This document shows positions 28,645-38,549 of a stretch of 64,000 bases of DNA, piece after piece. The first letter of the stretch is position 1; each line of letters begins with the position of its first letter. Source of the stretch: Xanthomonas floridensis (lineage in GTDB: Bacteria > Pseudomonadota > Gammaproteobacteria > Xanthomonadales > Xanthomonadaceae); the NCBI RefSeq assembly GCF_001642575.1, contig NZ_LXNG01000057.1, positions 1 through 64,000 of the forward strand. The letters run 5' to 3'. The notes under the pieces were generated by a model that worked only from the letters and a program-made list of their open reading frames with translations, had not been told where the DNA came from and did not search any database. The translations under genes were made by a program, and so were the position numbers.

Positions 28645-30295
28645 GCCCTTGTTGCTGTTGTCCCTGGCGGTGGCCGCCGCACTCGCACCGCTGCACGCCT
28701 CGGCTGCCAATGTCACGCTGATCAATGGCGACGCCGGCACCGTGGTCGGCTTGAACGACCCGACTGCCGCTGCCCCGCTAGGCGGCAACCCCGGGCGGTC
28801 GGTCGGCGAACAGCGTCGCATCGCCTACCAGTACGCAATGGACCTGTGGGGCGCGGTGCTGCAGAGCAACGTGGAAATCAAGGTGTACGCCTCGTTCGCG
28901 CGGCTGACCTGTACCGCCACCGGCGGCACCCTGGGCCAGGCCGGCCCGAACTGGATCGTCAACAACTTCCCCGGCGCCAAGCCCAATACGCTGTATCCGT
29001 CTGCGCTGGGCGATGCGATCGCCGGGCAGGACCTGGTGCCCGATCCAGCCGATCCGGCCGACGTGTTTTCGCAATTCAACGGCGACCTGGGCAAGGACGA
29101 CTGCCTGGCCGGCTCCGGCTGGTACCTGGGCCTGGACGGCAAGACCCCGGAGGGCCAGATCAACTTCCTCAACGTGGTGATGCACGAGATCGGCCACGGC
29201 CTGGGCGCTGCCGGCTTCCTCAACAAGACCACCGGCGTGCTCGGTTCGGGCAGCGGGCTGACCGACGTCTACACCTCGCAGGCCTACGACAACGTGCAGA
29301 ACAAGCGTTTCGACGACCCGACCATGACCAATGCCCTGCGCGCCGAAGCAATGCGCACACCCGGTCGCACGGTATGGGCCGGCACGCGCGTCAACCGCGA
29401 GGCGGCGTTGATCCTGGATCCGCGCACGCTGCTGCAGGTCACCGCGCCCAGCACCGCCGCCGGCAAGTTCGAGGTGGGCTTTGCCAGCTTCGGCCTGCTG
29501 GCCACCGCCGGCAATTTCCCCGCCCGCGCAGTGGTGACCGTCAACGATGGCGTCGCCGCCGCATCGGCGACCGATGGCTGCGAGACCCCGTTCGTCAACG
29601 CGGCCGAGGTGGCCGGCAAGGTGGCGTTGATCGACCGCGGCACCTGCGCCTTCGCCATCAAGGTCAAGAACGCCCAGCTCAATGGCGCGGTGGGCGTGAT
29701 CGTGGCCAACAACGCCGCCGGCGTGCAGACCATGGGCAACGCGGCCCCGCCGATCACCGACATCACCATCCCGGCGATCATGGTGTCGCAGGCCGATGGC
29801 GCACGCCTGAAGGGCAGCACCGCGGTCGTGGCCGGGCTGTACGAGGATCCGGAACTGCTGCAGGGCACCGACAGCGCCGGCCGCACGCGTTTGTACGCCC
29901 CCAGCGTTGTGGCAGGCGGCTCGACGTTCTCGCACTTCGACACCGACCTGCAGCCGAATGCGCTGATGGAACCGTTCGATACGCCGGAAGTGCAGGCGCA
30001 TCTGAACATCGACCTGACCCCGGCGATGTTTGCCGATATCGGCTGGACCTTGAACCGTGGCCTGACCCGGCTGGGTAACTGCAATACGCTGGTACCGACC
30101 GTGGAGACTGGCGGGCTGATTGCCGGCGCCAACCTCACTGCCGAAAACAGCCTGTGCAAGACGCAGAATGCAGGCAATCGCTTCGGTTACCTGAGCTGCA
30201 TGAACGACCATCTGCGCGAGCTGGAAGACCAGGGAGCGATCAGCCGCGTGCAGCAGGCGGCGACCTTCATCTGTGCCACCAAGGTTCGCCCGTAA
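28637..30295 (+). CDS. Secreted metalloprotease-like protein with PA domain
   Basis: A 552-residue exported protein with a signal peptide (1-23, ending ASA). A zincin motif HEIGHGLGAAG (His183, Glu184, His187) follows an N-terminal half resembling serine-protease-associated PA proteins of Xanthomonas and Shewanella. A PA (protease-associated) domain spans about 300-385 and includes GKVALIDRGTCAFAIKVKNA and AIMVSQADGARL. Further on, SHFDTDLQPNALMEP and the Gly-Trp-Thr segment are typical of the same family and supply likely extra zinc ligands. The Cys-rich C-terminus may form disulphides. A neighbouring type II secretion cluster could export it. Protease activity is predicted, not shown. Confidence 0.82.
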   Translation: MNKPLLLLSLAVAAALAPLHASAANVTLINGDAGTVVGLNDPTAAAPLGGNPGRSVGEQRRIAYQYAMDLWGAVLQSNVEIKVYASFARLTCTATGGTLGQAGPNWIVNNFPGAKPNTLYPSALGDAIAGQDLVPDPADPADVFSQFNGDLGKDDCLAGSGWYLGLDGKTPEGQINFLNVVMHEIGHGLGAAGFLNKTTGVLGSGSGLTDVYTSQAYDNVQNKRFDDPTMTNALRAEAMRTPGRTVWAGTRVNREAALILDPRTLLQVTAPSTAAGKFEVGFASFGLLATAGNFPARAVVTVNDGVAAASATDGCETPFVNAAEVAGKVALIDRGTCAFAIKVKNAQLNGAVGVIVANNAAGVQTMGNAAPPITDITIPAIMVSQADGARLKGSTAVVAGLYEDPELLQGTDSAGRTRLYAPSVVAGGSTFSHFDTDLQPNALMEPFDTPEVQAHLNIDLTPAMFADIGWTLNRGLTRLGNCNTLVPTVETGGLIAGANLTAENSLCKTQNAGNRFGYLSCMNDHLRELEDQGAISRVQQAATFICATKVRP

Positions 30296-30321
30296 GGCGC
30301 GCCTGCACCACGTGATGGGGA

Positions 30322-30353
30322 TGCGAACGGCGCCGCGAGGCGCCGTTCGTTTA
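30322..30353. terminator. Strong hairpin between metalloprotease gene and bcsC
   Basis: CGAACGGCGCC (30324-30334) and GGCGCCGTTCG (30339-30349) pair perfectly over 11 bp with a GCGA loop, then TTTA. It lies 28 bp after the metalloprotease stop and probably ends that transcript. The rest of 30296-30509 contains no gene. Confidence 0.88.
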
Positions 30354-30509
30354 TGCGGCGCGGTGCGGTGCGCCGCACGCCGCTCTCAAGATCGATGCAC
30401 GGTTGTGCCAGGCGTGCGCCCACACAGCAGGCCGCAGGCAGGCATCGCCCGGCCGCCATGCAGCGGCAACTGCCCGTTGCGAGAGCGGACCGCCAGTGCC
30501 CCTGCTGCC

Positions 30510-33500
30510 TCAGCGATCGGCGGCGTACGGCGAGGTCAGCACCTGTGGTGCGCGGCCCAGCGCAGCGCCCAGGCGATCCATCACGAAACGCAGATAGAGA
30601 TTGCTGCTGAACTGGTTGTAGTCGCGTGCGTTGTTGAAGGTCATGCGCCCGCCCAGGAACAACTGCGGCGCCACCCGCCACTCGGCCGCGCCACTGAGGT
30701 TGTAGGACACCCCGGTACGGCTTTCGCCCGCGTACACCGGATCGGTGTAGCGCTCGACCAGGCCCAGCAGCGCCGCCAGCGATGCGGCATCGTAGGCGGC
30801 CTGCTGCAGGGTCGGGTCGGTGGGGAAATACGGCGTGGGGTCGGTCTTGAAATGCTGCACGCCCACACTGGCATCGACCTTCCAGTTGACGCTCTGCCCG
30901 GCACTGCGGCCGCTCCAGTGCACCGGGAAGCCGAGGTCCACATACTCCTGCGGGCTGAAGTAACCGCCGTGCCCGTAGGTGAAGCCGCTGAGGTTCTTGT
31001 CGTACTGCATGGCGGTCAGATTGACGCCGGCGGTCAGCGACTGATTGCGAGTTTCCAGCGCATGCACGTAGAAGCCCAGGTCGGCCTGGCGGTGGTCGTT
31101 GTCGGCCACGTTGTTGCCGGTCAGGCGGTGTGCGGCGAGATTGGCGTAGCCACCGAGCAGGCCGTTGTCGGCAGTGGCCGACAGGACGACGCCGCTGCTG
31201 GTGACACCGCCCCATTCGCGGCCGCTGCGGCCGTCCTGTGCGCCGGCGAACGACAGCACGCTGTCGGTGACTGCGCGCCGCGACGCATCGGCCGACCAAC
31301 TCACCGTCTCGCCGAGCTCGCCGCGATAGCCAACCCCACCGACGATGTTCTGCTCCTGGAACCCGATCGGCGTGCTGCCCACATCGGCGCTGAAACCGCC
31401 GTTGCGATAGCGCACGCCGACACCCACGCCGGTGTCGTCCTGGCTGAGCCGGCGCGCACCGTTGCCGGTGGCGGCCATGCTGTTGAGCGTGGCCGCCAGC
31501 GAGGTTGGCGTCTGCTGCGCGGCGGCGGAACTGCTGGCCAATGCCTGCAACGCGGCGCCGTCGCCCGCGGCCAGCTGTTCGCTGATGGCGGTGTTGCTGA
31601 GGATGTCGCGCGCCAGCTGCGCGATCGGCGTGTTGGACGCATTGACGCTGAGCAGGTACGCCGGCAACGGTTCGTTGGCCAGCGCGGCCAACGCCGCCGG
31701 CGTGCTGTTGTTGTTTTCGGTGAGCAGTTCGCCGAACAAGCCGGTAGTCAAGGCATAACGGCGCAGGCGTTCGCGCGTGGCGGCGGTGTTGCCCTGGGTG
31801 GCGAGCAATTGATACACCGATGAGCTGGTCAGCGTGTCGATCGGACTGCGGTCGGCGGCAAGCGCGTCGTTGACCGCCGTCTGCGGGCCGGTGCCGAAGC
31901 GGCTGGCGGTGGCGTAATCGGTGGTCAGGGTGCCGGCATCCACCACGGTAGGCGTCAACGTGACGCCGAGCTTGCCTTCGCCCACCGCGAACTCGGCCTG
32001 CACCGGCATTTCGATGTCGTCCAGGCGGCCCAGGCCGTCTTCGCCATCGCGCGAGCGGTACAGCGCGCCGCCGGCGAGGTTGTCGCTGTTTTCCGACTGC
32101 ACGGCGCGCAGTTCGTCGAGCACGCTGTTGCCGCTGTTGCCGCTGCTGGCCGCCGGCAGTGCCTGCGCCGCGACGCCGCGCGGGCGCGGAGCGTCCGCCG
32201 GTGCCAGCGTCGGCACGCTGCGTGCGGGCAGGCGCGAACGGCTGGCCGGCGCTGGCAGCACCGATGGCGCCGCGCTGGCGCTCACCGGCGGCGGCAGGGC
32301 ATCGGCGCTATTGCCGGCGTAGGCATCCGCGCCGGCAGTGACAGGCGCGGGGACGGGCGCAGCGAAGCGGGCAGCGGCCGGTTGCGTGGGCAGCGGCGCC
32401 AGCGCGGTCTGCGCGTAGTCACTGCCGGTGTCCATGCGCTCGGACAGCACCGCCGGTGAGCGCGGCATGCCGCCGGTCATGCCGGAGAACGGATTGAGCG
32501 GGCGACCGGACGAGACCACCACGGCGGGGCCGCGTGCGGCCGGCAGGCCGTTGTCGAGCTGGCCGGCCTGGCGCTGCTGGGCGGCCAGCGAGGCGCGGAA
32601 ATACTGCTCGGCCTTGCGGTTCTTGCCGGCGCTGCGATACACCCGCCCGGCCGCGGCCAGCACTTCTGGCGACTCGGGCGCCTGCGCCAGCGCGCGCTGC
32701 AGATAACGCTCGGCATTGCGCAGATCCGACTGCGCGGCGGCGCTGTTGGCGGCTGCAGTGAGCGTGTCCAGGTCATCGGGATGGCGCTGCAGGATCTGCT
32801 GGTAGAGCGCCAGTGCCTGCGGCTGGTCGCCGGCGGCGGCATACAGCCGGGCCAGTGCGGCCTGCGCATCGCGGTTGTCAGGTTGCTGGGCCAGGATCGG
32901 CGACAGCGCATCAAAGGCGCCTTCCAGATTGCCGAGCTCGCGCAGGGCATCCACCTGGCGCAGCGTGTAGGCGCTGCGCAGGCTTTGATAGCGGCGCAAT
33001 TGTTCCGGCGTCATGGTGGTGGATTGCAGCTGGCGCAGCACCGCCGACAACTCGGCGTCCTGCTGCGCGCGCAGCAGCACGCCGGCATATTGCAGGCGGT
33101 CTTCGGTGCGCGGATTGGCACCGGTGACCAGGCGCTGGGCCAGCACCAGCGCGCGCGGGGCATTGCCGGCATCGGCATGCGCACCGGCCAGCGCGGCCAG
33201 CAGTTGCGGGTCGTCGAGCTGGTTGCCGAGCGCGGTTTCGGTACGCGCCAGCAGTTGCTGGGCCTCGCCCACCCTGCCCTGCTCCACCAGCAGCCGCGCC
33301 TGGCGTGCCTGCAGTTCGATCCAGGCGGTGGTGCGCAGCTGGGTCATCTCCGGCGTGCGCGCGGCAACCGGAATGCGGTCCAGGCTGTCGTAGACGCCCT
33401 GCCAGTCGCCGCTTTCCTGGGCGAACAACGCATTGGCATGCAGCGCTTCGGGTTGATCGGCATGGACGGCAAGCAGGCCGTCCATGACGCTGCGCGCCTG

Positions 33501-35045
33501 ATCGGGGCGGCCGGCCTGTTGGTACAGGCGCGCCAGATCCAGGCGAATCCAGGCATCGCCGGGACGTTCGACCATGGCCGCTTCCAGCTCGGCCTGCGCG
33601 CTGACCGCATCACCGGCGTCCAGCGACTGGCGGGCACGCGCACGCTGCACGTTGGAACGCAGCAAGGCCTGTCCCCCGGACTTGGCGCGTTCGGCGGCCG
33701 GCAGGCGATTGAACAACTCGGTGGCTTCCTGCATGCGGCCCTGGCGGCTGTACAGCCCGACCAGGCCCTGCAGCGCGCCGGCATTGTCGGCATCGCGCGA
33801 CAGCGCCTTGCGATAGCTGGCCTCGGCCGCGACCGGGTCGCCGGCGGCCTGCAATCCGCCCAGCGCCACATGGCCGGCCGGCTCGTTGGGCAGCAACTGC
33901 ACCGACTGTTCGACCAGCTGGCGTGCCTGCGCCAGATCGCCGCGCGCACGCGCGGCCTCGGCCTGCTGCAACTGCTGCCAATAGCGCGCGCTGTCCAGCG
34001 CAGGTTTCCATTTGCCATTGCTGGCCGCCGCCGGGCGCAGCAGCTCCTGCGCTTCGGAAAAACGTTGCTGGCGCAGGCGCACCGAGCCCAGCCCACCCAG
34101 TGCCTCGGGATCGCGCGCACGCGCACGCAGCACCTGGGTGAAGCGCTGTTCGGCCACACCCAGGTTGCCGGCGTTGAGCGCGCGGAAGCCTTCGCCGAGC
34201 GCAATGCCATTGGGATCGGCGGGCGTGGTCTCGGCGCTGCGGCGGTTGCTCAGCTGGCCGAGTTTGGCGGTGACTTCCGCATCGTTCGGGGTGCCGGCCA
34301 GAAACGCCTGGTACAGCGGCGCATCGGCGGTGTTGGCATTGAGCCACAGCAACGCCTGGCGCCAGCTGATGCGCGCCGGGCCGCCGACGTCGGCACGCTG
34401 CGCCAACGTGCGCAGCTGCGCGATGCCTTCGCGGCGGGTGGGTTCGCGGTAGCTCAGCACCTGGGCCAGGGCCAGCTGCAACGACGGATTGCCCGGTTCG
34501 CTGGCCTGCAGCTTGCGCAGACCGTCACGGGCGCGCTCCCAGCCGGTGGGCGTGCCGGCTAGCGACTGGTAGTACTCCAGCGCCAGGTTCGGCGGCGGTG
34601 CCTTGCCGGCGAACACGGCCTCGTAGCTGCGGGCAGCTTCTACATACCGTCCGGCTGCAGAAGCGCGGCGCGCGTTGCGCAGATTGGGATCTTCGCCGGC
34701 GGTGGCGCTGCCGCGCGCGCCGATCGCCACGCGCAGGCGCTGCGCCTGCGGCGACTGCGGGTGGGCCGCTTCGAGTTGCTGCAGGCGCTTGCGCGCTTCG
34801 GACTGGCGGCCCTGCGCCAGGTCGATCTGGGCCAGGCCGAGCAAGGCGTCGGGCTGGTCCGGGTCGATGCCGAGCAGCTTCTTCCAGGTGTCGGCGGCCA
34901 GGTCGTCGCGGCCCTGGTCATGCCAGTAGTTGCCCTGCCCGACCAGTTGTTGGGTGGCGCCGGTCTGCGCATGCACCGGTGAGGCGAGCAGGCACAGGTC
35001 GATCATGCCGGCGAGGTAGAGCGGCGTCAGGTTTTTGCGGAGCAT
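30510..35045 (-). CDS. bcsC: Cellulose synthase outer-membrane/TPR subunit BcsC
   Basis: Periplasmic scaffold and outer-membrane exit port for the glucan chain (1511 residues). A signal peptide (1-26, cut after HAQ) is followed by a long superhelix of TPR repeats (about 30-870), with repeating A-x-x-x-x-A-x-x-L/A-P patterns such as PANRDAQAALARLYAAAGD. A Pro/Ala/Ser-rich linker (about 890-1010) leads to the BCSC_C beta-barrel (about 1030-1511), which ends in FVMDRLGAALGRAPQVLTSP. It is longer than E. coli BcsC because of extra TPR content and the linker. Its start overlaps bcsZ by 19 bp. It ends the bcs operon. Confidence 0.93.
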   Translation of the reverse strand: MLRKNLTPLYLAGMIDLCLLASPVHAQTGATQQLVGQGNYWHDQGRDDLAADTWKKLLGIDPDQPDALLGLAQIDLAQGRQSEARKRLQQLEAAHPQSPQAQRLRVAIGARGSATAGEDPNLRNARRASAAGRYVEAARSYEAVFAGKAPPPNLALEYYQSLAGTPTGWERARDGLRKLQASEPGNPSLQLALAQVLSYREPTRREGIAQLRTLAQRADVGGPARISWRQALLWLNANTADAPLYQAFLAGTPNDAEVTAKLGQLSNRRSAETTPADPNGIALGEGFRALNAGNLGVAEQRFTQVLRARARDPEALGGLGSVRLRQQRFSEAQELLRPAAASNGKWKPALDSARYWQQLQQAEAARARGDLAQARQLVEQSVQLLPNEPAGHVALGGLQAAGDPVAAEASYRKALSRDADNAGALQGLVGLYSRQGRMQEATELFNRLPAAERAKSGGQALLRSNVQRARARQSLDAGDAVSAQAELEAAMVERPGDAWIRLDLARLYQQAGRPDQARSVMDGLLAVHADQPEALHANALFAQESGDWQGVYDSLDRIPVAARTPEMTQLRTTAWIELQARQARLLVEQGRVGEAQQLLARTETALGNQLDDPQLLAALAGAHADAGNAPRALVLAQRLVTGANPRTEDRLQYAGVLLRAQQDAELSAVLRQLQSTTMTPEQLRRYQSLRSAYTLRQVDALRELGNLEGAFDALSPILAQQPDNRDAQAALARLYAAAGDQPQALALYQQILQRHPDDLDTLTAAANSAAAQSDLRNAERYLQRALAQAPESPEVLAAAGRVYRSAGKNRKAEQYFRASLAAQQRQAGQLDNGLPAARGPAVVVSSGRPLNPFSGMTGGMPRSPAVLSERMDTGSDYAQTALAPLPTQPAAARFAAPVPAPVTAGADAYAGNSADALPPPVSASAAPSVLPAPASRSRLPARSVPTLAPADAPRPRGVAAQALPAASSGNSGNSVLDELRAVQSENSDNLAGGALYRSRDGEDGLGRLDDIEMPVQAEFAVGEGKLGVTLTPTVVDAGTLTTDYATASRFGTGPQTAVNDALAADRSPIDTLTSSSVYQLLATQGNTAATRERLRRYALTTGLFGELLTENNNSTPAALAALANEPLPAYLLSVNASNTPIAQLARDILSNTAISEQLAAGDGAALQALASSSAAAQQTPTSLAATLNSMAATGNGARRLSQDDTGVGVGVRYRNGGFSADVGSTPIGFQEQNIVGGVGYRGELGETVSWSADASRRAVTDSVLSFAGAQDGRSGREWGGVTSSGVVLSATADNGLLGGYANLAAHRLTGNNVADNDHRQADLGFYVHALETRNQSLTAGVNLTAMQYDKNLSGFTYGHGGYFSPQEYVDLGFPVHWSGRSAGQSVNWKVDASVGVQHFKTDPTPYFPTDPTLQQAAYDAASLAALLGLVERYTDPVYAGESRTGVSYNLSGAAEWRVAPQLFLGGRMTFNNARDYNQFSSNLYLRFVMDRLGAALGRAPQVLTSPYAADR

Positions 35046-36208
35046 GCAGGCGTTCTCCAGGCGGGCAGCAGGCGCCCGTCTGCGGCAAAGCGGTAGCGGT
35101 TCTCAAGCCAGCCCTGTCCAAACAGGGCCAGCGTGCGTTCGTAGTACGGCAGGGCGGCGGCCGCAGGCTGGGCGGCGGCGGGAATGCGCTGCGCCTGCGC
35201 CTTGAGCAATGCGGGCTGGCCCAGGGCACTCAGGTACGGCAGCAGCGCAGCGGAAAATCCCACCGGCACCGGGCCGGTGCCCACACCGCGTGCGGTGTCG
35301 ATCTTTTCGGCAAAACCGGTGCCTGCTGCCAGCAGGTCGGCCGGGCCGGACAGGTCCTGCAGCAACCTGGTGCGCAGCGGTTCGCCGGCATCGAGCATGC
35401 CGGCCCACAGGTAGACGCGGATGGCGTCATAGCTGCCGACATTGCCGCGCTTGGGATCGGCGCTGAAGCTGGTGCCGTCCCATCCCGTCCAGTCCGGGGC
35501 GAATCCCACCGGCGCACTCTCGCGCAGCACGCGCGCGCTGTTGGCGGCGATGGCGGCCCATGGGCCCTTGGGATCGGCACTGGCGCAGCGACGCAGGGCC
35601 TGGATCGGCAGGTAGCTGGGGTTGAGCGTCCAGCGGCCCTTGTCCGCAAATCCGCTGCGGCCGGGCAACAGCATCGGCCCGAGCCCGGGCAGCGTGGCCA
35701 CTTCCTGCGCACGCATCAGCTGCAGGATCTGCTGGCCGGCCTTGACGTAGCCGGGGCGGTTCCACAGCCGGCCCGCTTCCAGCAGGGCGTAGGCGATCCA
35801 CAACTCGCCGTCGCTGGCGGTGTTGGGGTCGAGCACCCGCCAGTTGCCGCCCTCGTCGCGGCCCCACAGCCAGGCCGGCAGGTTCAGGTCCGGGCGGCCG
35901 CCGCACAGGTTGTGCCGGGTCCAGCCCAGCACCTTGTCGAACAGCACCTGGTCGTTGGCCACCAGCGCGAAGAACAGCGCATACGACTGGCCTTCGGAGG
36001 TTGAGCGCTGGTCGGGGTTGAGAAAATCCACCACCCGTCCATCGGGCTGGATGTGCCTGGACACGAATGCATTCCACAACGGCCAGCTGCCGCACTGCGC
36101 CGGTGCCGGCTTGGCGCCCGCCGGCAGGACCGCCGCCAGGCCGGCCAGCGCACCGGCGCGCAGCAGGCGGCGGCGGGTCATCGCACTGCCGGTGTGATGC
36201 GCGCTCAT
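35027..36208 (-). CDS. bcsZ: Periplasmic endoglucanase BcsZ (GH8)
   Basis: GH8 endo-beta-1,4-glucanase (393 residues) that trims nascent cellulose. The N-terminus has twin arginines within MTRRRLLRAGALAGLAAVLP and a signal peptide, so a Tat or Sec route is possible. The catalytic acid Glu lies in RSTSEGQSYALFFALVAND, and the family Asp in GSYDAIRVYLWAGMLD. The start at 36208 overlaps the bcsB stop (ATGA). An internal ATG nine codons later directly precedes the twin-arginine motif and is also possible. Confidence 0.93.
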   Translation of the reverse strand: MSAHHTGSAMTRRRLLRAGALAGLAAVLPAGAKPAPAQCGSWPLWNAFVSRHIQPDGRVVDFLNPDQRSTSEGQSYALFFALVANDQVLFDKVLGWTRHNLCGGRPDLNLPAWLWGRDEGGNWRVLDPNTASDGELWIAYALLEAGRLWNRPGYVKAGQQILQLMRAQEVATLPGLGPMLLPGRSGFADKGRWTLNPSYLPIQALRRCASADPKGPWAAIAANSARVLRESAPVGFAPDWTGWDGTSFSADPKRGNVGSYDAIRVYLWAGMLDAGEPLRTRLLQDLSGPADLLAAGTGFAEKIDTARGVGTGPVPVGFSAALLPYLSALGQPALLKAQAQRIPAAAQPAAAALPYYERTLALFGQGWLENRYRFAADGRLLPAWRTPACSAKT

Positions 36209-38544
36209 GTGCCGTGTCCTTGGTTGAGTCGCTCTGCAGTATGCCGGCGCAGCAGCACGCGGGCGGCCAGGGCCAGCAACAGCGCCAGCAGCACCACGGT
36301 GAACGCCAACCACACCGGATGGTGCGAGAAGTACCAGCGCAGCCAGGTCGGCAGCGGCAGGTGGCCCACGTAATAGGTCTGGTTGCCGACCAGGCTGGTG
36401 ACCTTCTTCTGCTGCAGCAATACCACGCTGCCCTGGAAGTCCTTGAGCAGGGCCGGGTCGAACCAGGCATCGAACAGGCGGCTCATGTTGGCCGGGTCTT
36501 CGGTCTGGAACGCGACCACGCTGCGGCCGGATTTCAGCGGTGATTCGAAGCCCATCAACAGCACGTCGTCCGGCTGGGGCTGCAGCGCGACCTCGGTGGT
36601 GGTCGGCAGGTCGGTGCGGCGCGCGTCGAAGGACAGGAAGCCGGGCAGTTTCTCGAACAGCCAGTCGGTCAGGCCGACCCGCCGGCTCTGCCCGTCCTGG
36701 CCAATGGGAAGCTGCGCGCGCCACTGCTTGAACAACGGCTGCGAGTCGGCGCTGCCGAGCAGCAGCAGATCGCGATCGGCGTGCTGCTGCACCGCGCTGG
36801 CGCCGATGATCTGCGCATGCAGCGCCGGGTAGCCGGTGCTCGCGCCGAACCGCCCGAGCAGGGTCAGCACGTTGCCCAGATCCTGGTCGCCCGGGTTGTT
36901 GGGCAGCACGATGGTCGATTCGGACAGGTCGGCCAGCCGCGTGAACGGATAGCCGGCGTTTGCGAACGCGGCCAGGTTCGGCATCGCCATGTAGTGGTGG
37001 AAGCCGCTCAGGTCGATGGTGGAATCGGCATCGATGGCGCCGGACACGTCGGGGAAGGTGTTCTTGCACGCCTCGCCCTGCGGGCGATCAAAGAAGAAGT
37101 GGAAGCGCAGCTGGCTATTGGCGGAAAAGGCGCCCACCGGCAACTTCAGGTCCTGGTGCACCGGCATGCTGCCGCGCGCGCCCAGGCTGTTCCACCAGCG
37201 CATCGGGGTGGACTCGGCGAACGGGCGCCCGGTCAGCGGCAGCGTGGTCACGAACGACTCGTTGATGCTGACGTTGAGCGCAGACTTGTTGTCCACCTCC
37301 GGCACCGTGTAGCGGTATTTCAGCGCCACCGGAATGCCGTCGCGCTCCCACACGAACAGGTCCGGCGGCAGCTGCAGGCCGACCCGGATCAGGTCCGGGT
37401 GGTAGCCGGTGACATTCAGCGCGCCGGCCTGGGTGACCAGATCACCGAAACGCACCGGGTGTTCGCTGGACACCCACTTGGGGGCGTCGTAGGGCTGGCG
37501 CGGCGCCGGTGCGGACATCTCGCCGATCCGGGCCACCGCGCCGGTCAACGGCGCACGCAGCGCCAGTGCGGCAGCGGCACGCTGCAGATCCTCCGTGGTG
37601 CGGCCGAGCACCAGCAGCAGCTTGCCGTTCGGATCGGTGGGGTTGACCACCACCGCCACGGTGGGGCCGCGGATATCGGCCACGCCGCTGTCGGCGGTGG
37701 CGAACTGCGCCGGCAAGGTGGCCGGGGTGGCGAACACCACCGCATTGCCGCTGGCCGGCAGCGCCGTGGTGGATGCCGGGAACACCGCGCCGCGATACCC
37801 GGCCAGGGTGCCGAACCACGAGGCGACCGTGCCGGCGGCCTGCAGCGTGGCCATGTCCGGTTGCTGCGGGAAATAGAACGGCAGCTCCAGGCGCCGCGTA
37901 TCGCGCACATCGAAAAACGGCACCGGCAACAGCGCCAGGTTATTGGCCAGCGCCAGCGGCGTGGTGGTGAGCGACAGGCTGGTGGCCGCATCCACGTTCG
38001 CCCACAGGCTGCTGTGGTCGGGATCTTCGCAGTCGCGCGTGTAATGGCCGATCAGCTGCAGGTTGAGCTGGTTGTAGTCGGTGATCAGGCGCGGATCGAT
38101 CGGCAGGTCGGCCGAGAGCAGCTTGCCGGCGTTGGCCTTGTCGGTGGGCAAGGTCGCAACGGTCACGCCGTTGATGGTGACCTTGACGTGCGACAGGTCC
38201 GGCAGCAGCGACGGCGAATAGCTGTATTTGAGATTGAGCGTGGCGGCGGTGACGATCTCGTCGCTGCGCACACTGAAGGGCACGCCGGCACTGCCCTGCA
38301 CGCCGCGCAAGGTGATTTCGTAATCGATGCCCAGATCGCGCAGCGTGGCCGCGCGCGCGCTGCCGGCGGGCAGCGGCGCCTCGGGCACGGTTGTCGCGGC
38401 GGCCTGCGCATCGGCTGTGGGCGCCGTCGGCGCGGCCTGCTGCGCCTGTGCCAGACCGGCCAGGAGGGTGAGCGCGCAGGTCAACACGGCGGGGGACATT
38501 CGCATCAATCGATTCTTGGCAAGGGAAAGGGACACAGCACGCAT
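36205..38544 (-). CDS. bcsB: Cellulose synthase periplasmic subunit BcsB
   Basis: Membrane-anchored periplasmic partner of BcsA (779 residues) that guides the glucan out of the membrane. The signal peptide ends near AQAQQA. Two pairs of carbohydrate-binding and flavodoxin-like domains (about 60-680) are recognisable by YSPSLLPDLSHVKVTINGV, FHHYMAMPNLAAFANAGYPFTRLADLSE and NNPGDQDLGNVLTLLGRFG. A single C-terminal membrane helix (about 735-760, LAFTVVLLALLLALAARVLL) inserts beside BcsA. The start at 38544 lies 5 bp after the bcsA stop. Confidence 0.94.
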   Translation of the reverse strand: MRAVSLSLAKNRLMRMSPAVLTCALTLLAGLAQAQQAAPTAPTADAQAAATTVPEAPLPAGSARAATLRDLGIDYEITLRGVQGSAGVPFSVRSDEIVTAATLNLKYSYSPSLLPDLSHVKVTINGVTVATLPTDKANAGKLLSADLPIDPRLITDYNQLNLQLIGHYTRDCEDPDHSSLWANVDAATSLSLTTTPLALANNLALLPVPFFDVRDTRRLELPFYFPQQPDMATLQAAGTVASWFGTLAGYRGAVFPASTTALPASGNAVVFATPATLPAQFATADSGVADIRGPTVAVVVNPTDPNGKLLLVLGRTTEDLQRAAAALALRAPLTGAVARIGEMSAPAPRQPYDAPKWVSSEHPVRFGDLVTQAGALNVTGYHPDLIRVGLQLPPDLFVWERDGIPVALKYRYTVPEVDNKSALNVSINESFVTTLPLTGRPFAESTPMRWWNSLGARGSMPVHQDLKLPVGAFSANSQLRFHFFFDRPQGEACKNTFPDVSGAIDADSTIDLSGFHHYMAMPNLAAFANAGYPFTRLADLSESTIVLPNNPGDQDLGNVLTLLGRFGASTGYPALHAQIIGASAVQQHADRDLLLLGSADSQPLFKQWRAQLPIGQDGQSRRVGLTDWLFEKLPGFLSFDARRTDLPTTTEVALQPQPDDVLLMGFESPLKSGRSVVAFQTEDPANMSRLFDAWFDPALLKDFQGSVVLLQQKKVTSLVGNQTYYVGHLPLPTWLRWYFSHHPVWLAFTVVLLALLLALAARVLLRRHTAERLNQGHGT

Positions 38545-38549
38545 CGAAC

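Noticed and set aside
32781..34562. 593-codon plus-strand frame opposite bcsC
   Set aside because: Antisense shadow of a TPR-rich high-GC gene; no start signal or recognisable domain.
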